Shown in pieces: positions 47,331 through 58,902 of a stretch of 64,000 nucleotides of DNA (positions are counted from its first letter, which is position 1; each line of letters begins with the position of its first letter). The translations under genes and the position numbers were made by a program. The DNA is from Iris pallida. Its lineage: Eukaryota > Streptophyta > Magnoliopsida > Asparagales > Iridaceae. The stretch is taken from positions 11,989,633-12,053,632 of the forward strand of contig JANAVB010023996.1 of NCBI GenBank assembly GCA_029216955.1. Direction: 5' to 3'. The notes under the pieces were generated by a model. It did no database searches and was not told the DNA's origin. It worked only from the letters and a program-made list of their open reading frames with translations.

Positions 47331-48787
47331 GTTATTTCTGATTTTACAGTATAAGTATTTTATAAAAAGTTATTTTTACTGTTAGTATTATATGTACACT
47401 ATGTATTATTATTGTCATTATTATTAATAATATTTTATATATATTTTTATTATTATTAACTAAGAATTCTGGTTAATGTAGTTATTATTAGAAATTGGTT
47501 TTTGTATAAATAGGTGTAATCAGCTTCCAAAATTTCCTTCTAAATATATATACGCATTTATACAAATAATATATTTGGCTTGGCCTTTATTTTAAAATAT
47601 GGTTTTAGAACCCTAGATAAATTTTCGAGTTAATATTTAGTTAGAAATATTTTGACCCGCAAACTCAATGATGTTTTGAATCAAGTTAGGTTTGCCTTAA
47701 ATAATTATTTTTGAATTATCTAAAACTATGTTTCAAAATATAGATTGAGCTAAAATATTATTTAACAAACATAGAGTTTGCCTTAAAACATTTTCATTTT
47801 TAAGTATATATATCTAAAAACTATTTTAGCTAATAAAAATATATTTTCGAGTATTATAAATTGTTTTTCTAAATCATATATATACTATTTATCTAAATTT
47901 CTTTCGACTATCCTTCCGTCCGTAACTACGCCCATTATTCCTATCATACTGCCAATTCTATCCTTCCTCCTATCGACCCTAACAAAATTAACCGTGCTGG
48001 ACCCGATGGAACAGTCCGTGCTACAACCCGAGGTCACCTTGCATAGTTGTTGCACCAAAGTTGTAGTTCGTGCCACCTTGATTATTGCAGCACCACCTCA
48101 GGCGTCAATCAGGCAAGACACCTTGCCATTTGCTGTTTATTTATTTTAGCTTATATTTCATGCATTATTCATTATTTTCTTTTTGCAAAATAAACTGTGA
48201 TATATGGCATAACCTGTTAGAACTTAATGTTCATTTATATTTCCTGCTATGTATTAGTTTTCTTACACATTAAACCTAGATTTAAGGGACCACCTTGTGT
48301 GTTGCATTCATAGGCCTTGATACATTTATTCCACGTTGTTGTGTGTCACATATAGGGCTCGAAGATGCATGATTGGCTGGCAACCTGTACGTATAAGCCG
48401 TGCGTTAGGAAATAACTCTAATAGAATTGCAGGTTAGAAGACTTAGCAGTTATGAGTTGGCATTGGACGGGAAGGACATGATTGGAAGTTGACTACCACC
48501 ATATCTATAGTAGACTCGCTCGCTACTGAAGAACAATAGGTAGACTATATGCTATAGACTCGCTCGATACTGAGGAATAGTATATGGTGTTGTGACTCGC
48601 TACTGAGGTACTGTATTATATTTTCTTGACTTGATCCGGTAGTCATGCGACCGTGAACTGTTCTTAAAATTGCATTCACTTAGAATTGGTTAGGCACCCT
48701 TATCCGTTAGGTACGAGTGCTTTTGGGTTGGGTACTTGTATCTGACCGTGGCTTGGAATAATAACTTGTCGCGGATTAGTTCGTAAC
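45302..48787 (+). repeat. Element E second LTR, truncated by insertion of D
   Basis: Collinear with 40130 to about 43650, including TATA box (45931-45942), C-rich leader (46180-46990) and (TTA)n tract. The match stops where D's LTR begins with TGTAG at 48788. The remaining ~665 bp is not found on the other side of D. Confidence 0.9.
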
Positions 48788-50185
48788 TGTAGAAGCATGA
48801 AAAAGAACTGAGAAAAGCACATGCGACTCCAACAGAAGGATCCTTATGCGGCTCAGAAATCCATTAATGACTTATACGGTCCAAAGTCTTTTAGAGCCTC
48901 ATGCGGCTCGGGTAGCCCTATGCGGCTCGGGTAGCCCTATGGGCTCAGAAAAAAGCCACGTGGCCCTAAACAGTTCTCCTCTACAGCTGGCCATAAAGTG
49001 ACTGCTCCCATTAAATGCTCTGACATAAAGTGATAACTCTGACATTAAAGCTGAAATGATGAACTCTGACATGACGGTGTATTCTTCGGAAAAAGAAGAT
49101 AATCTCCTATACAGCTGGCACGATCCACCAACTCCAAAGCTCCCTATGCGGCTGCCACCCCCCATGCGGCTAATGCTCTCATGCGGCTCGGATCGTGGAG
49201 ACCATCGTCATGCAGCTCAAATCCCAAGAAGCCACCTTATGCGGCCGATGTTCTCATGCGGCTCGGATCATGGGGATCATCTCCATGCGGCTCAAATACT
49301 GAGAGACCATGCCCATGCAGCCTTGACACGTGGCTAGTCTTATGCGGCTCAATTGGAAACCATCCCCATGCGGCTCAGATTTCGGAGGCTACACCTATTC
49401 GGCTGCCACCTTCATGCGGTTCAAAACCTAAGATGCTACCCTCATGCGGCTATGACACGTGGCAGAAGATCAGTTTCCCCATAATGATGGTTAGACACGT
49501 GGCATTAAATCAATCAAGATTTATCAACAAATCCTAACAACCAGATTTAGTGCAATCATCATAAATACCCAAATCAGAGCAGATTTATTGCAATCACGCG
49601 GATTAAACACGTGGCAGGAGATCCCAGCTTCCAAAGATTCATGACAATCTTCATTAATTGACCATACCGATTTGACGCAATCAAGAATCAATTGCCCAGA
49701 TGCAATACAATCACGATTAATGGCCCAGATGATTGGCCGTCGACTTTTTGGACAATTATTGCAAACCCTAATGAGCACACCCCCACTCCTATTAATAGCA
49801 AGGTGCCATTCCCTTACAAAAAGATCGGATCCAGAGAAACGAAAAATATAGCAAGGTGCCATTCCCTTGCAAAAGAGATCCTCTCCACCCGGCTGGACAC
49901 ACAGAGAGACAAAAGGCGCACACAGAAGAGTCTTCCCATCCTGAGAGCATTTCTTCATCAGAGCCAAGGCTACGTTTGATCGTCCAAGGAGTAAGGCAGA
50001 GCGGTCATCGCTTTCCCGAGCCTCTACCGTCACCCCCCTATAATCAAAACCAAACAATCGTACTTAGATTGCTGTACCTGGATTTTCGTCCCTAGGCTTT
50101 CTTTGTACGAACGAGTTTGTGTTGTAAAGTAAAAGTCCTGTCCTCCTATATAATGGTTATGTTCTTTTATAATCAATGGCAAACA
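48788..50185 (+). repeat. Element D 5' LTR (1398 bp)
   Basis: It begins TGTAGAAGCATGAAAAAGAAC and ends ATGGCAAACA. About 19 CATGCGGCTC-like copies fill 48825-49460 at ~30-bp spacing, often preceding or following CACGTGGC. The downstream part (about 49900-50120) shares the R-U5 sequence of A and B. A TATA-like TATTAATAG is near 49790. Confidence 0.92.
48825..49460 (+). repeat. CATGCGGCTC motif array in D 5' LTR
   Basis: Copies include CATGCGGCTCGGATCGTG, CATGCGGCTCGGATCATG, TATGCGGCTCAGAA and CATGCGGCTCAAATAC. The core CATGCGGCTC varies mainly at C1/T, G6/A and T8/C. Intervening sequence is unique. The equivalent arrays are 6245-6845, 31488-32090, 32930-33500 and 61385-61900. Confidence 0.85.
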
Positions 50186-53100
50186 CGATGGCGACTCAGC
50201 TGGGGACTAACTTCTCCACGGCTGAGGAGTTGGTGACGCAATCAGATGCTGCCAAACTTGGCTCCACTCAACAAATGATAGTCGCCCGGTTCGACCAACA
50301 GGCGTTTGAAGAAATGCTCTCTGAGGGGAGCGCTGGCCCGGTCCAGCGGCAAGCCCGTACGAAGAAGGCCCGTAGGGAGTGGAGACCCAAATCATTCGCT
50401 CCTCTCAAGCCCTCGAAGAAGTACCCTCTGATGCCCGAGACAGTGGAGAAGTCTCGTGTGTGGCCCCACTTCAGACCACAGAGGACTCTGCTGTCCCCAA
50501 GTCTAACAGAAGAAAATACTATAATGCTGGACTTGCAGGGGCAAAGAGGAACTCTGTGCAATCCAAGCCGCATAAGGGCGCCAGCCGCATGGAAGCTCAA
50601 ACGGCCGCAATTGTCAACTGCATGGGAAAAGCTCATACGGCCGCAAAAGTCAACAGCCTGGAAAAAACTTATGCGACCACAAAAGTCAGCCACATGCAGA
50701 CAGCCTCTACGGCCATGACTTCTAGACGTATACAGAATGTTCATACGGCCACAAAGGATAGCCACATGCAGACAGCCTGCACGACGACACATACCAGCCG
50801 CATGCAGACAGCCTACATGACCACCGATCCCAGCCGCATACTATCTACTCCATGCGGCTCACGATCAGTCTTTGACCGCCTCTTATACGGTCCTGACCAT
50901 GGAGGCTCTCTAGAGCATATGTCAGATTCTGTTGTGACCAGCTTGGACTCTTCCTACTACGCACTCTCAGGTGCTAGAAGGAAGAAGTCTCGGACAGCAC
51001 GGGCTCGACGAGCTCAGTCGGCTGTCCCAACTTCTGACTATCAGGGCATCCCGTTGACTATTACGCGGGCCCCTGATGAAAGTTTGTACAGAACTAACCA
51101 TGTCCAGCCTCCGGCAGCCAACGAACGAGATAGTTATCAAGAATCTCCCAATATGGATCAGGGGCAAGTACTCGTGCTACCCACACATCAGGGAGCAGGC
51201 AGGAGGTCAACACACTCATGTGCTCAGGACTCCCAAGCCCACAAAACAGGTGACTTGCGTAACTTGATTCGTCACAAGCGCAAGGAAAGAGATGAAGATT
51301 TGATGTGCAGAGAGTCCTGTCAAGGACATCGATGCACCCAAGTCATTATCAACTGCTGCTGCAATAAGGTAGCAGTACAAAAAGATCGACGGTCCGTCTT
51401 CCAAAGGTTGCAACACCCAAGCTCAGAAGACGGGGCACTTCTCGTCGCCTCTTGCAATTCTGCTCTGAAGATTCCTGCAGCGGTAGAGGAAAGAAAACAA
51501 ATGTCTCCAGCCCAAAAATTTCAACCGGCGTAACCAAAAAACTTTTTTCTAAATGGTTGTCTACCACCGTTACATGAGGAGTTTACCAAGGTACCCGCTC
51601 AAAGACGAAATCTGCCACACTTAGAGATTCATCCACGTCTTTGGAAGACACTGGAGCTGGGTGAAGCATTCCTCCAAATATCCACAACAACCCGGTGTTC
51701 CAAGAAGATAGTTCGGGGGAAATGGTTCACCCGACAGATGCAGCAAATCCCGACGTCCCCGAGGACGTCCATAATTCTCATGATGATGCAAACTCTGAAG
51801 TTGGGGGTACCACTCTTTCTGAGTCCGAACCAGAGGAGAACATTCCCACATACCCTGACGACTTCTCTGTACAAGTGTACGACTCAGAGGGCACATCCTT
51901 TACCGTTTCTTCTATCTCTCCTCATGTATGGACGGTATTCATGACGGACATCAACCAAGAGGGTCCCAGTGATCGCCAACGCATCGACACTCTAGAGGCC
52001 ATACTGTATGCTTTGGTCAAGTCCTTGGACGAGATCAAAGTGGCCCTCCCAACTACGCAAGGAAGGACGCCTTGCCAAACAAGCTTGGGTCCCGCGGTCA
52101 ATACGGACTCGAACTCAGCTGCACCAAAACCGGGCGATAATCCCCTGAAATATTATCTTCTACCGCTATAGACGAGGCCAGAGAGGCATGAAGAGAGGTC
52201 TAGGAACTCCGGGCCATGTTCCAAGCCCGATAATCCTACCAGGACATCAGGATACGACAGCCGTATCCTGCTGCATGGAGAGATGTTCCCTTTCCACCAA
52301 AATATAAACCATTCCACATCAATCCATATAATAGGAAGATATCTGCAAGCAGGTACATTACCTACTTCGAAGTCACAACCGACCATCTGCCTCATGACGA
52401 CGCCATCCTTATGTGGTTGTTCATTGGAGCCTTGGAAGGGGTCACCTTCGACTGGTACCGCAATTTGCCGGACAATTGCATCCACTCCTTCACCGGCTTC
52501 AAACGTATATTCTTGGAGAGGTTTTACGAAGTATGACAAGGCGTGACAATGTCCACCCTCATGGACGTTGTTCAGGAAGAAAAGGAGCTGACAAGAGACT
52601 ATATCAAGCGGTTTTGCCAGACTGCGATGAAGCTGCCTTCCTGTAACCCTGATTCCTCCTTGATTGAAATTTGCCAAAAGAGACTGCTTCCCACAATCAG
52701 CCTCTGGATGGACGAAAGTCAATTCAAGGATTGGAAGACGTTCATTATCAGTGCCACTAGCGCAGAAGACAAGGTGAAGAAAGCCCGCCAACTGGGATTG
52801 TACATCTCTGAAGGAGAAGACAAGGGCAAACGCCCTAACGTCAACAACAACAATGGTGGTAACTCCTCCAACAACCGAGACAACAAGGGCAAGCAGGCTA
52901 TGGTGGCCAACACAGCCCCAAATCCTGAATCAAAGTCGACAGAAAAGCAGTGGCCTCAGATGACTTACTCCTTCGAGGATGGCCATGTTAAACCTATTTT
53001 AGACATGCTCATCCAAGGAGGACAAATTCAGCTCCCTCCTTCCAGACGTGAGCCTCGTCCTGCAGATATAGAGGGTCCCAAATACTGCCATTACCATCGC

Positions 53101-53440
53101 TATGTTCACCATGCTACACAAGACTGTTCCCAGCTGAAGTGATACATCCAACATCTCATCGATTCTAAGGCCCTGGCTATTGATTTTGAAGTGGTGACCG
53201 TGGCGGCCAACATGGTGTCAGTATAATTTGGCAGCTTCCCTCCGTCAAAGACTCAAGATAGAGTAGTACCCGTCCACAGAGCAAAGATGGAGGTTGCTAC
53301 CCTTCCACCCCCTCCCTCCGAGACCAAGCTACTGGTCTAGTGCCCCTTACAACATCACGGGAGGAGATCATGTGGGTCCATACGGACTTGGTACTTAAGG
53401 TAACTCAGTCCGCACCTCTCTCCACCAGCAAAAAAAAAGA
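50176..53440 (+). pseudogene. Element D gag (decayed)
   Basis: The ATG at 50176 is inside the LTR end; a second in-frame ATG at 50188 overlaps the primer site. The frame is open for ~75 codons (MANTMATQLGTNFSTAEEL to KSFAPL), shifts near 50400, and continues in the 50379-51533 frame with the SRM repeat units (about 50560-50840) and GSRSVFDRLLYGPD. Then come acidic NIPTYPDDFSVQVYDSEG (51695-52171 frame), capsid parts, and an open segment 52543-53142 with LPSCNPDSSLIEICQKRLLPTISLWM and the CHYHRYVHHATQDC knuckle, ending at a TGA where B has arginine. A TAA at about 53224 follows in MVSV. Confidence 0.85.
50189..50206 (+). other. Element D primer-binding site
   Basis: TGGCGACTCAGCTGGGGA, three bases (CGA) after the LTR end at 50185. 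The same spacing is seen in A. Probably tRNA-Arg-type, not verified. Confidence 0.75.
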
Positions 53441-53469
53441 ATAGGAAAGTCAAATCATGTCAAACGATC

Positions 53470-55687
53470 TCGACAGAGGTTGAAGAAGGTACCACTGTTG
53501 TTATTCGCTCCAGCACATAAACCCAACCTCCATCGGGTAACTCGGCTGAAGACCATCAGCCGACAGCTGCTGATGCTCCAGGACCTTCGCAGCCTTCGAC
53601 GATCGACAAGCCTAGGCCGAAGGAAACTTGCTTCGACAAATCCCTCCGAAGGAAGATGCCTCATGGGCGGGAGAGGCCCTACAACTTTAACATCTTGGCA
53701 CAATTGGCCAACACACCGGCCAAATTATCGCTATACGAGCTTCTGAGACTCTCCAAGGACGTTCGTGTCGTACTTAGCGAGGCACTCCAGAATGTCGATG
53801 CATATCTGGCTCAGTCGAATCTTACTGGGGAAAGCCCGCCTGCAGATCTCCAGGACAGCGCTTGCACAGGCACAAAGCCCAACATTGTCTTCACTCCGCA
53901 GGATATGCTTATCAAGACAAACCTGCACGATCGCCCTCTGTATTATACTGGGTACATTGGCGATATCAAGGTGGATCAGATACATATTGACCACGGTTCC
54001 TCCATAAGCATCATCCGAAAGAGCTTACTACATCATCTGTGCATCCCAATACATCGCCTATCCGATCGGGAAGATTCGCTTGAAGTGCCAAATTGGCGAC
54101 CTTCAGTCAGAAGTGACCTATTATGTCATAGATGCGGATACATCCTACAACATTCTCCTGGGGCATCCTTGGATATACGATTACATGATCGTGCCTTCTA
54201 TACTGCACCAATACTTCAAGTACGTCGACAAGCACGGCCTCGTGATGACAGAATTTGCCGACATCGATCCCTTTAAAGGGGTCGAATCCTACTACTCAGA
54301 TTCATGCTTGTACGAGAAGTCAAAAAAGCATCTTGTCGAAGGAGATACTCAAGCTCAAACTGAGGCAACAACTGGATCAAAAGAACATCTGACGATCCAC
54401 CTCCAAGCCCGCAAACCTGGCATAAATGTGCCCCTTACAGCCACACTGCGTAAGAACGTAATTAGCCTCTCTACACAGGAGGAACAGATGATAATCTGAC
54501 TGCCAAGGTCTGGTCAAGCACCAAGACCCACGACAGAGCCACTGACAATCAGGCTATCTAAAACTAGCCAGCAACAAGCAGAGGAGATCAATCCCTCTGT
54601 CAAGTCGATGATAATTCGTCTTCCCAGAATAAATCGGCAACCAAGCACTAAGTCAGGGACTGCTAGCCTGCCAACAACTCTTCGCCCAGCATCGAGCACC
54701 CAACTAGGGGTAGCTAGTGCGCCAACGACTCCACGTTCTGCTCTACCTATAGAGCTCCTGATAATCAAGCAGCCCAAATCATCCTCTCAGTGTACATTTA
54801 AACAGGGGGTGGCTGAAGAAGAGTCAGAGTTGGCCAAGTATGTGGATGCTTACACTGATATGCCATCCGTAGATGATGTAATCCTACTAGAAAAGATACA
54901 TTAATTCATCAATAAAGGGCTGCCTTTGAACTACCTCGAGCTTGATAAGCTTTGTACAATGTATGCTATGGTACACGGCATAGGCACTCACCTGCACACA
55001 CAGGTAACAAATGTCTACACCGCAAACCAACTAACTCTAGTGGAAGAAGCTTACCACATAATCGAGGGAGAGGATCATCCAATCATCTTTGGCCGGAAGA
55101 ATGATCCTCAACCCTTCAGGGTAGAAGAAGTTGATCTCGAACCCGACACCGGAAGATTGCTCCTTTATCTGAATAGTTCCCGATCCAAGTACCTTATGCA
55201 GAAACAAGGGTATGATCTGGGAACTACACCAGGCTTGAACTATAGTACTGGATGGCGATTACCCTTACAATCGTCGGTCCCGGCCGAGAAACCATGAGAC
55301 TACTATAACAAAACCATATGTGGGCTAGGTTATGTTACACCGGCAACAACCCCTGAAAGCTCAGACGAGGAATGCGACTGGCATTCACACTCAACCGGAT
55401 CACCCACTTCCGATTCAGATGTCAGCATCGGGGACATGCTCAGGCAAGTTTGGTCCGTCAATATAGTATTTACCGATGCCTACGAAGAAGATGAAGACAT
55501 TCCCGAACTTCTTGAGCTAGAGCCATGGACACAACAACTAGATACACAGTGGGAGAAGCTGTTCAAACAAAGAGAGCCTCCTACCGAGGATGAGGTTATA
55601 CAAATCGATCTCGGTGATGAGACCTCTCCAAAGCCCATCTTCGTCAGCAAGAATCTGACAGACGAAGAGCGAGAATCACTACTGTAA
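53470..55687 (+). pseudogene. Element D protease and linker region (decayed)
   Basis: PYNFNILAQLANTPAKLSLYE is followed by the protease core VDQIHIDHGSSISII, with D-H-G at 53989-53997 in place of D-S/T-G. Compared with A and B a ~50-60-bp deletion near 54065 removes the segment after IHRL and shifts frame; NILLGHPWIYDYM resumes in the 54080-54499 frame. A TGA interrupts the LTIRLPR-type repeat region at about 54497-54499, and others lie at about 54901 and 55295. The acidic tail DEEREESLL-type end stops at TAA 55685-55687 just before pol. Confidence 0.82.
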
Positions 55688-55708
55688 CTCGTCAGAGAAT
55701 ACATCGAC

Positions 55709-56546
55709 GTGTTCGCTTGGAGCTACGAAGATATGCTAGGACTGAACCTCGAGATTGTACTTCACAAACTCAACGTCCGTCCGGACGCAAAACCGGTAAA
55801 GCAACAGCAACGTCGGTTCCGTCCTGACATCATGAATGCTATTGAAGACGAGGTAAACAAACTGATAGCTAGCGACATCATCCGTGAGGAACAGCATCCT
55901 GACTGGGTCGCCAATATAGTACCAATTCTCAAGAAAAGTGGAAAGATTCGAATCTGCATCGACTTTCGCAATCTGAATGAGGCGTATCCTAAAGATGAGT
56001 TCCCTCTTCCTATCATGGACATCATGATTGACAACACATACCTTCGAGCGCATGTCATTCATGGATGGTTTCTCGGGATACAACCAAATCAAGATGTCTC
56101 CCGGCGACGAAAAGCACACATCATTTCGAACACCGATTGGCACATACTGTTACACAGTCATGCCTTTCGGTTTAAAAAATGCTGGCGCCACCTATCAAAG
56201 AGCCATGAGCATCATCTTTAGAGACCACTTACGCAAGACAGTAGAATGCTACGTCGACGACATCGTCGTCAAAAGTCGCTCTAAGGAAGATCTTATGCAT
56301 GATCTGAGGACAGTATTCGACCTGATGCGAGCGCACAATTTGAAAATGAATCCCACAAAATCCTTCTCGGACGTATCCAGCAGGAAGTTCTTGGGTTTCA
56401 TCATCACCTTCCAGGGTATCCACGTAGACCGTGAGAAGACGAAGGAAATCATGGAGATGGGTCCCCCGAGAAATCTCTACGAACTCCGAGGCCTTCAAGG
56501 GAAGCTAGCCTACATCAGGAGGTTTATCTCTAACCTCTCTGGATGA
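55709..56546 (+). pseudogene. Element D reverse transcriptase
   Basis: Two overlapping frames (55709-56221 and 56028-56546) join at a frameshift near 56035. They show RRFRPDIMNAIEDEV, RICIDFRNLNEAYPKDEF, SFMDGFSGYNQIKM and the YVDDIVVKS catalytic box, and end at a TGA (56544-56546) after FISNLSG, where B has arginine. B is open over the same region. Confidence 0.85.
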
Positions 56547-57901
56547 TATCAACCATTCACCCACCTTATGAAGAAAGGCGTTTCATTCGTATGGGATAAA
56601 GAATGCCAGCGTGCCTTTGACAGCATCAAAGAATACCTGACGAACCCTCCAGTCCTGGTAGCCCCGATTACTGGAAGACCATTCTTGCTCTATGTACGAG
56701 CGATGGAACATTCTCTCGGTGCTCTGCTAGCATAAAACAATGATGCAGGCCATGAGCAAGCTATATATTACCTCAGCCGAATAATGATGGGACCGGAGCA
56801 TCGATACACTACCGTAGAGAAAGAGTGCCTTGCTCTGGTTTTTGCCATTCAGATGATGCGACACTACATCACACGACAAACCATCTATGTCATATCAAGA
56901 GTTAACCCCCTCAGGGTCCTTATGACTAAATCGGGCGAACTCAGCTCTCGTCTCACTACCTGGGCGATATTACTGTCCCCCTACCACATGATCTTTGTCC
57001 CGCAAAAGGCTGTTAAAGGTCAAGCTCTGGCAGACTTTTTAGCAGCTCATCCAGGTTCGGAGTCAACCAAAATAGACGAAAAGATTACAGACGAGGTCGC
57101 TAATTCAAATATGGCCTCCCATGATACCATATGGCGGATGTTCTTCGACGGCGCTTTAGAACCGGGCCCAAGGGCAACATCATTGCTGGAGTCGGAGTAG
57201 TGCTAATTTCTTCCACCGGGCTGGTGATCAATCGAGCTTATTCCCTCACAGAGCCCTGTTCAAATAATGTGGCTGAGTATAATGCCTTGGTCATTGGCCT
57301 TCGACTTGCAAAAGAACTGGGGGTAGAGTACCTTAAAGCATACGGCGATTTACAGCTAATCGTCAATCAGATTCGGGGTTCATACGAGGTTCGCCATGAA
57401 GACATGATCCCCTATCACCAAATAGCAGTTTACATCATCTCGTCCTTGGAGGGGTTCTTTATAGAGCATGTTCCCAGGCTCCAGAACATGGAAGCCGATG
57501 CCCTAGCAGGCCTTGCCGCTTCCTTAGCAGTTCCGATTCATGCTCATCATCTGGTTGACATCATAGGCTATGAGTTGGTCTGTCCCAGGAATAATGTTCA
57601 TGGTGTCGAGAGTTACTCCACGCTGACTGTCGACGAAGCACCGGACTGGAGACAACCGTTCATTGACTTTGTAGTCTACGACATCCTGTCAGAGAATCCG
57701 AAGAAAGCCAGTTCCATCCGAAGACGTTCTCTCAGATTCTTCTATGATACAGAGACGAGAATGCTATATCGACGATCATACGATGGATTACTGCTTCGAT
57801 GTCTGTCGAACATAGAAGCCAAAGAAGCCGTACGTGAGGCTCATGATAGCATCTGCAGGGCCCATCAGCCTGACCCGAAACTACAGGATCGCCTTCGATG
57901 A
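56547..57901 (+). pseudogene. Element D RNase H and archaeal-type RNase H
   Basis: The classical domain reads LYVRAMEHSLGALLA with the same lost Asp as B, then TAA at 56733-56735. RYTTVEKECLALVFAIQ and QALADFLAAHPGS follow. A 1-bp deletion near 57160 shifts frame at FFDGA. The archaeal-type domain continues with CSNNVAEYNALVIGL, YGDLQLIVNQI (the Asp is kept but the following Ser is Leu) and MEADALAGLAAS. The frame ends with TGA at 57899-57901 inside the integrase zinc finger region (RLR-stop-MGYYW). Confidence 0.85.
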
Positions 57902-58902
57902 ATGGGCTATTACTGGCCCACGATGGTTGCAGACGCGATAGACTATGCAAGAAAATATAAAGCCTGTCAAGTCCACGCTGATTTCATCCACCAGCCATCC
58001 GAGTTTCTACATCCGACGGTGGCATCCTGGCCCTTCGAAGCATGCAGAATGGACATCGTTGGTCCGATCACTCCGTTTTCGTCCCGACGACATCGCTTCA
58101 TACGTGCAATCACAGATTACTTTTCCAAATAGGCGGAGGTTGTTCCGCTTACAGAAGTAAAGACTTTAAACGTGATTAGCTTCCTCAAGCATCACGTCAT
58201 TTATCGCTTTGGGCTGCCCCGAAGTATCATCCATGATAATGGTCCGCAGTTCGCAAGCCACGCCTTCTATCGGTTTTACGACAAACACCAATCCAGAATA
58301 TTGCTTCAACACCATACAACCCGGCGGCTAATGGTCTGGCGGAAGCATTCAACAAAACAATTATCAAGCTTCTCAAAAAGTTTGTGTCATCAAACAAATG
58401 CGACTGGAACGAAAAGCTCAGCGAATGCTTATGGGCGTACCGTACTACAGTACGGACTGCCACCGGGAATACACAATTCTCTCTGGTATATGGAAGTGAG
58501 GCAATTCTCCTACTGGAGACTCAAATCCCCTCACTCTATGTCGCTCTCACGTACAGATTGACGACAGATGATAATCACCGTCGCCGACTGTATGAGTTGG
58601 AGGCCTTGGATGAGAAGCGCCTATTAGCTCAACAACGAATCGAGTTGTACCAGGAATGCATCTCGGGAGCCTTCAACAAGAAGGTTAAAATTAGAACATT
58701 CCAAATGGGCGACCTCGTTCTGGCAGTTCGAAGGTCGATGGTTATGACTCACAAAATTGCCGGCAAGTTCCAGCAAAAGTGGGAAGGCTCGTTCATCATC
58801 GATGCTGTATTCTCCAATAGAGCTTACCGCCTCGCAAAACAAAATGGAGACTTGCTCATGTTGCCCATCAACGGCAAGTTCCTAAAGAAGTATTACGTCT
58901 GA
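57902..58902 (+). pseudogene. Element D integrase (decayed)
   Basis: MGYYWPTMVADAIDYARKYKACQVHADF has lost the third zinc ligand (C to Y in RKYKAC). The core shows MDIVGPI, TAG at 58130-58132, IHDNGPQF, then a 1-bp shift near 58290. The Glu-containing segment lies in the shifted frame, and the C-terminal part (58384-58902) is open: WNEKLSECLWAYRTT to PINGKFLKKYYV, ending at the natural TGA. Confidence 0.87.

Larger units (their letters stand above)
40130..48787 (+). mobile_element. Element E: long-LTR element with no coding region, 3' LTR cut by D
   Basis: LTR 40130-44315 (4186 bp), internal 44316-45301 (986 bp), second LTR 45302-48787 (3486 bp, ended by D). LTRs start TGTAAAACC and end GGGCGTTACA. 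The internal 3' end has the chromovirus-type TTTCGAGGACGAAATT box (45266-45301), fixing plus orientation. No gag or pol is present, so E depends entirely on helper proteins, like LARD-type elements but with LTRs four times the internal length. About 700 bp of the second LTR is missing from the window. Confidence 0.88.

Noticed and set aside
48825..49460. Regularly spaced short repeats resembling a CRISPR array
   Set aside because: The repeat is only ~10 bp and degenerate, spacing is irregular, the setting is a plant LTR, and there are no cas genes.
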